From JAGPHI01 sp036661035 (GTDB lineage Bacteria; Bacillota; Clostridia; Oscillospirales; Ruminococcaceae): a DNA stretch of 5,519 bases. Made by a program: the position numbers and the translations under genes. Below the pieces are notes generated by a model. The model did not search any database. It was given only the letters and a program-made list of their open reading frames with translations, and was not told where the DNA came from. The stretch lies in NCBI GenBank assembly GCA_036661035.1, contig JAVWZM010000100.1, forward strand, positions 1 to 5,519, given 5' to 3'. Position 1 is the first letter of the stretch. Every line of letters begins with the position of its first letter. This document shows positions 5,439 to 5,519 of the stretch, in pieces.

Positions 5439-5519
5439 CAGCAATTTCACTTTTATTGTCCTACTCAAACCCCGTCTTTGCTGCATGCAACTTGACTAAA
5501 GGTTGTTTACAAAGACAAT
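5439..5519. other. Noncoding sequence at the right edge
   Basis: No credible gene. GTCTTTG (5474-5480) and CAAAGAC (5510-5516) are inverted copies 29 nt apart. On the plus strand TTGACT (5492-5497), a 16-nt spacer and GACAAT (5514-5519) resemble a promoter firing out of the window, but the match stops at the edge and cannot be confirmed. On the minus strand TTGCTG (5444-5439) with CATTAT (5422-5417) is a weaker alternative promoter for the operon. Confidence 0.3.

Noticed and set aside
5474..5516. GTCTTTG / CAAAGAC inverted repeat considered as tRNA or small RNA
   Set aside because: There is no cloverleaf, T-loop or D-loop signature, and no terminator follows on either strand.
5265..5519. 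Known riboswitch (preQ1, FMN, TPP) in the operon leader
   Set aside because: I could not find the conserved core of any of these; the stems seen are simple hairpins.

Overview
The window carries seven protein-coding genes, all on the minus strand and packed end to end between 5264 and 217. They read as one operon. Gaps are 47 nt or less, two junctions are at most 7 nt, and one pair overlaps by 8 nt. Strong AGGAGG-type ribosome binding sites, TTG starts for two genes, an ECF-type queuosine-precursor transporter and clostridial-style kinase and DegV sequences point to a low-to-moderate GC Gram-positive of the Clostridia. A gut-type lineage is likely, but nothing here fixes the genus.

In transcription order (right to left) the genes are: a pyridoxal/pyridoxamine kinase (4419-5264); the tRNA wobble-nucleotide 2'-O-methyltransferase TrmL (3935-4426); a DegV fatty-acid-binding protein (3061-3927); a membrane-anchored family 2 glycosyltransferase of the dolichol/undecaprenyl-phosphate sugar transferase type (2045-3013); a flavin reductase-like FMN-binding protein (1407-2009); a QueT-type queuosine precursor transporter (871-1386); and a HAD-superfamily phosphatase-like hydrolase (217-867). 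These are housekeeping and salvage functions (vitamin B6, tRNA position 34, lipid-linked sugar, flavin chemistry) with no single obvious pathway. The only visible theme is that TrmL and QueT both serve modification of the tRNA wobble position.

The right-hand noncoding stretch (5265-5519) precedes the first gene and is unusually rich in dyad symmetry. It holds a 26-bp perfect palindrome close to the start, a 7-bp inverted repeat, a terminator-like hairpin, a 19-bp operator-like palindrome overlapping a candidate promoter, and an A/T palindrome. An alternative pairing near the ribosome binding site could make the leader regulatory.

The left-hand noncoding stretch (1-216) contains a short imperfect tandem repeat of a GTAGGGGCGG-type intergenic element. 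The repeat runs into the 3' end of the HAD gene and appears to supply its last codons, its stop and a possible terminator.

I saw no mobile-element gene, CRISPR array, rRNA or tRNA, and no clear sign of an undescribed system. The best leads are the regulatory architecture upstream of the kinase, a hairpin over the degV ribosome binding site, and the repeat at the end of the HAD gene.
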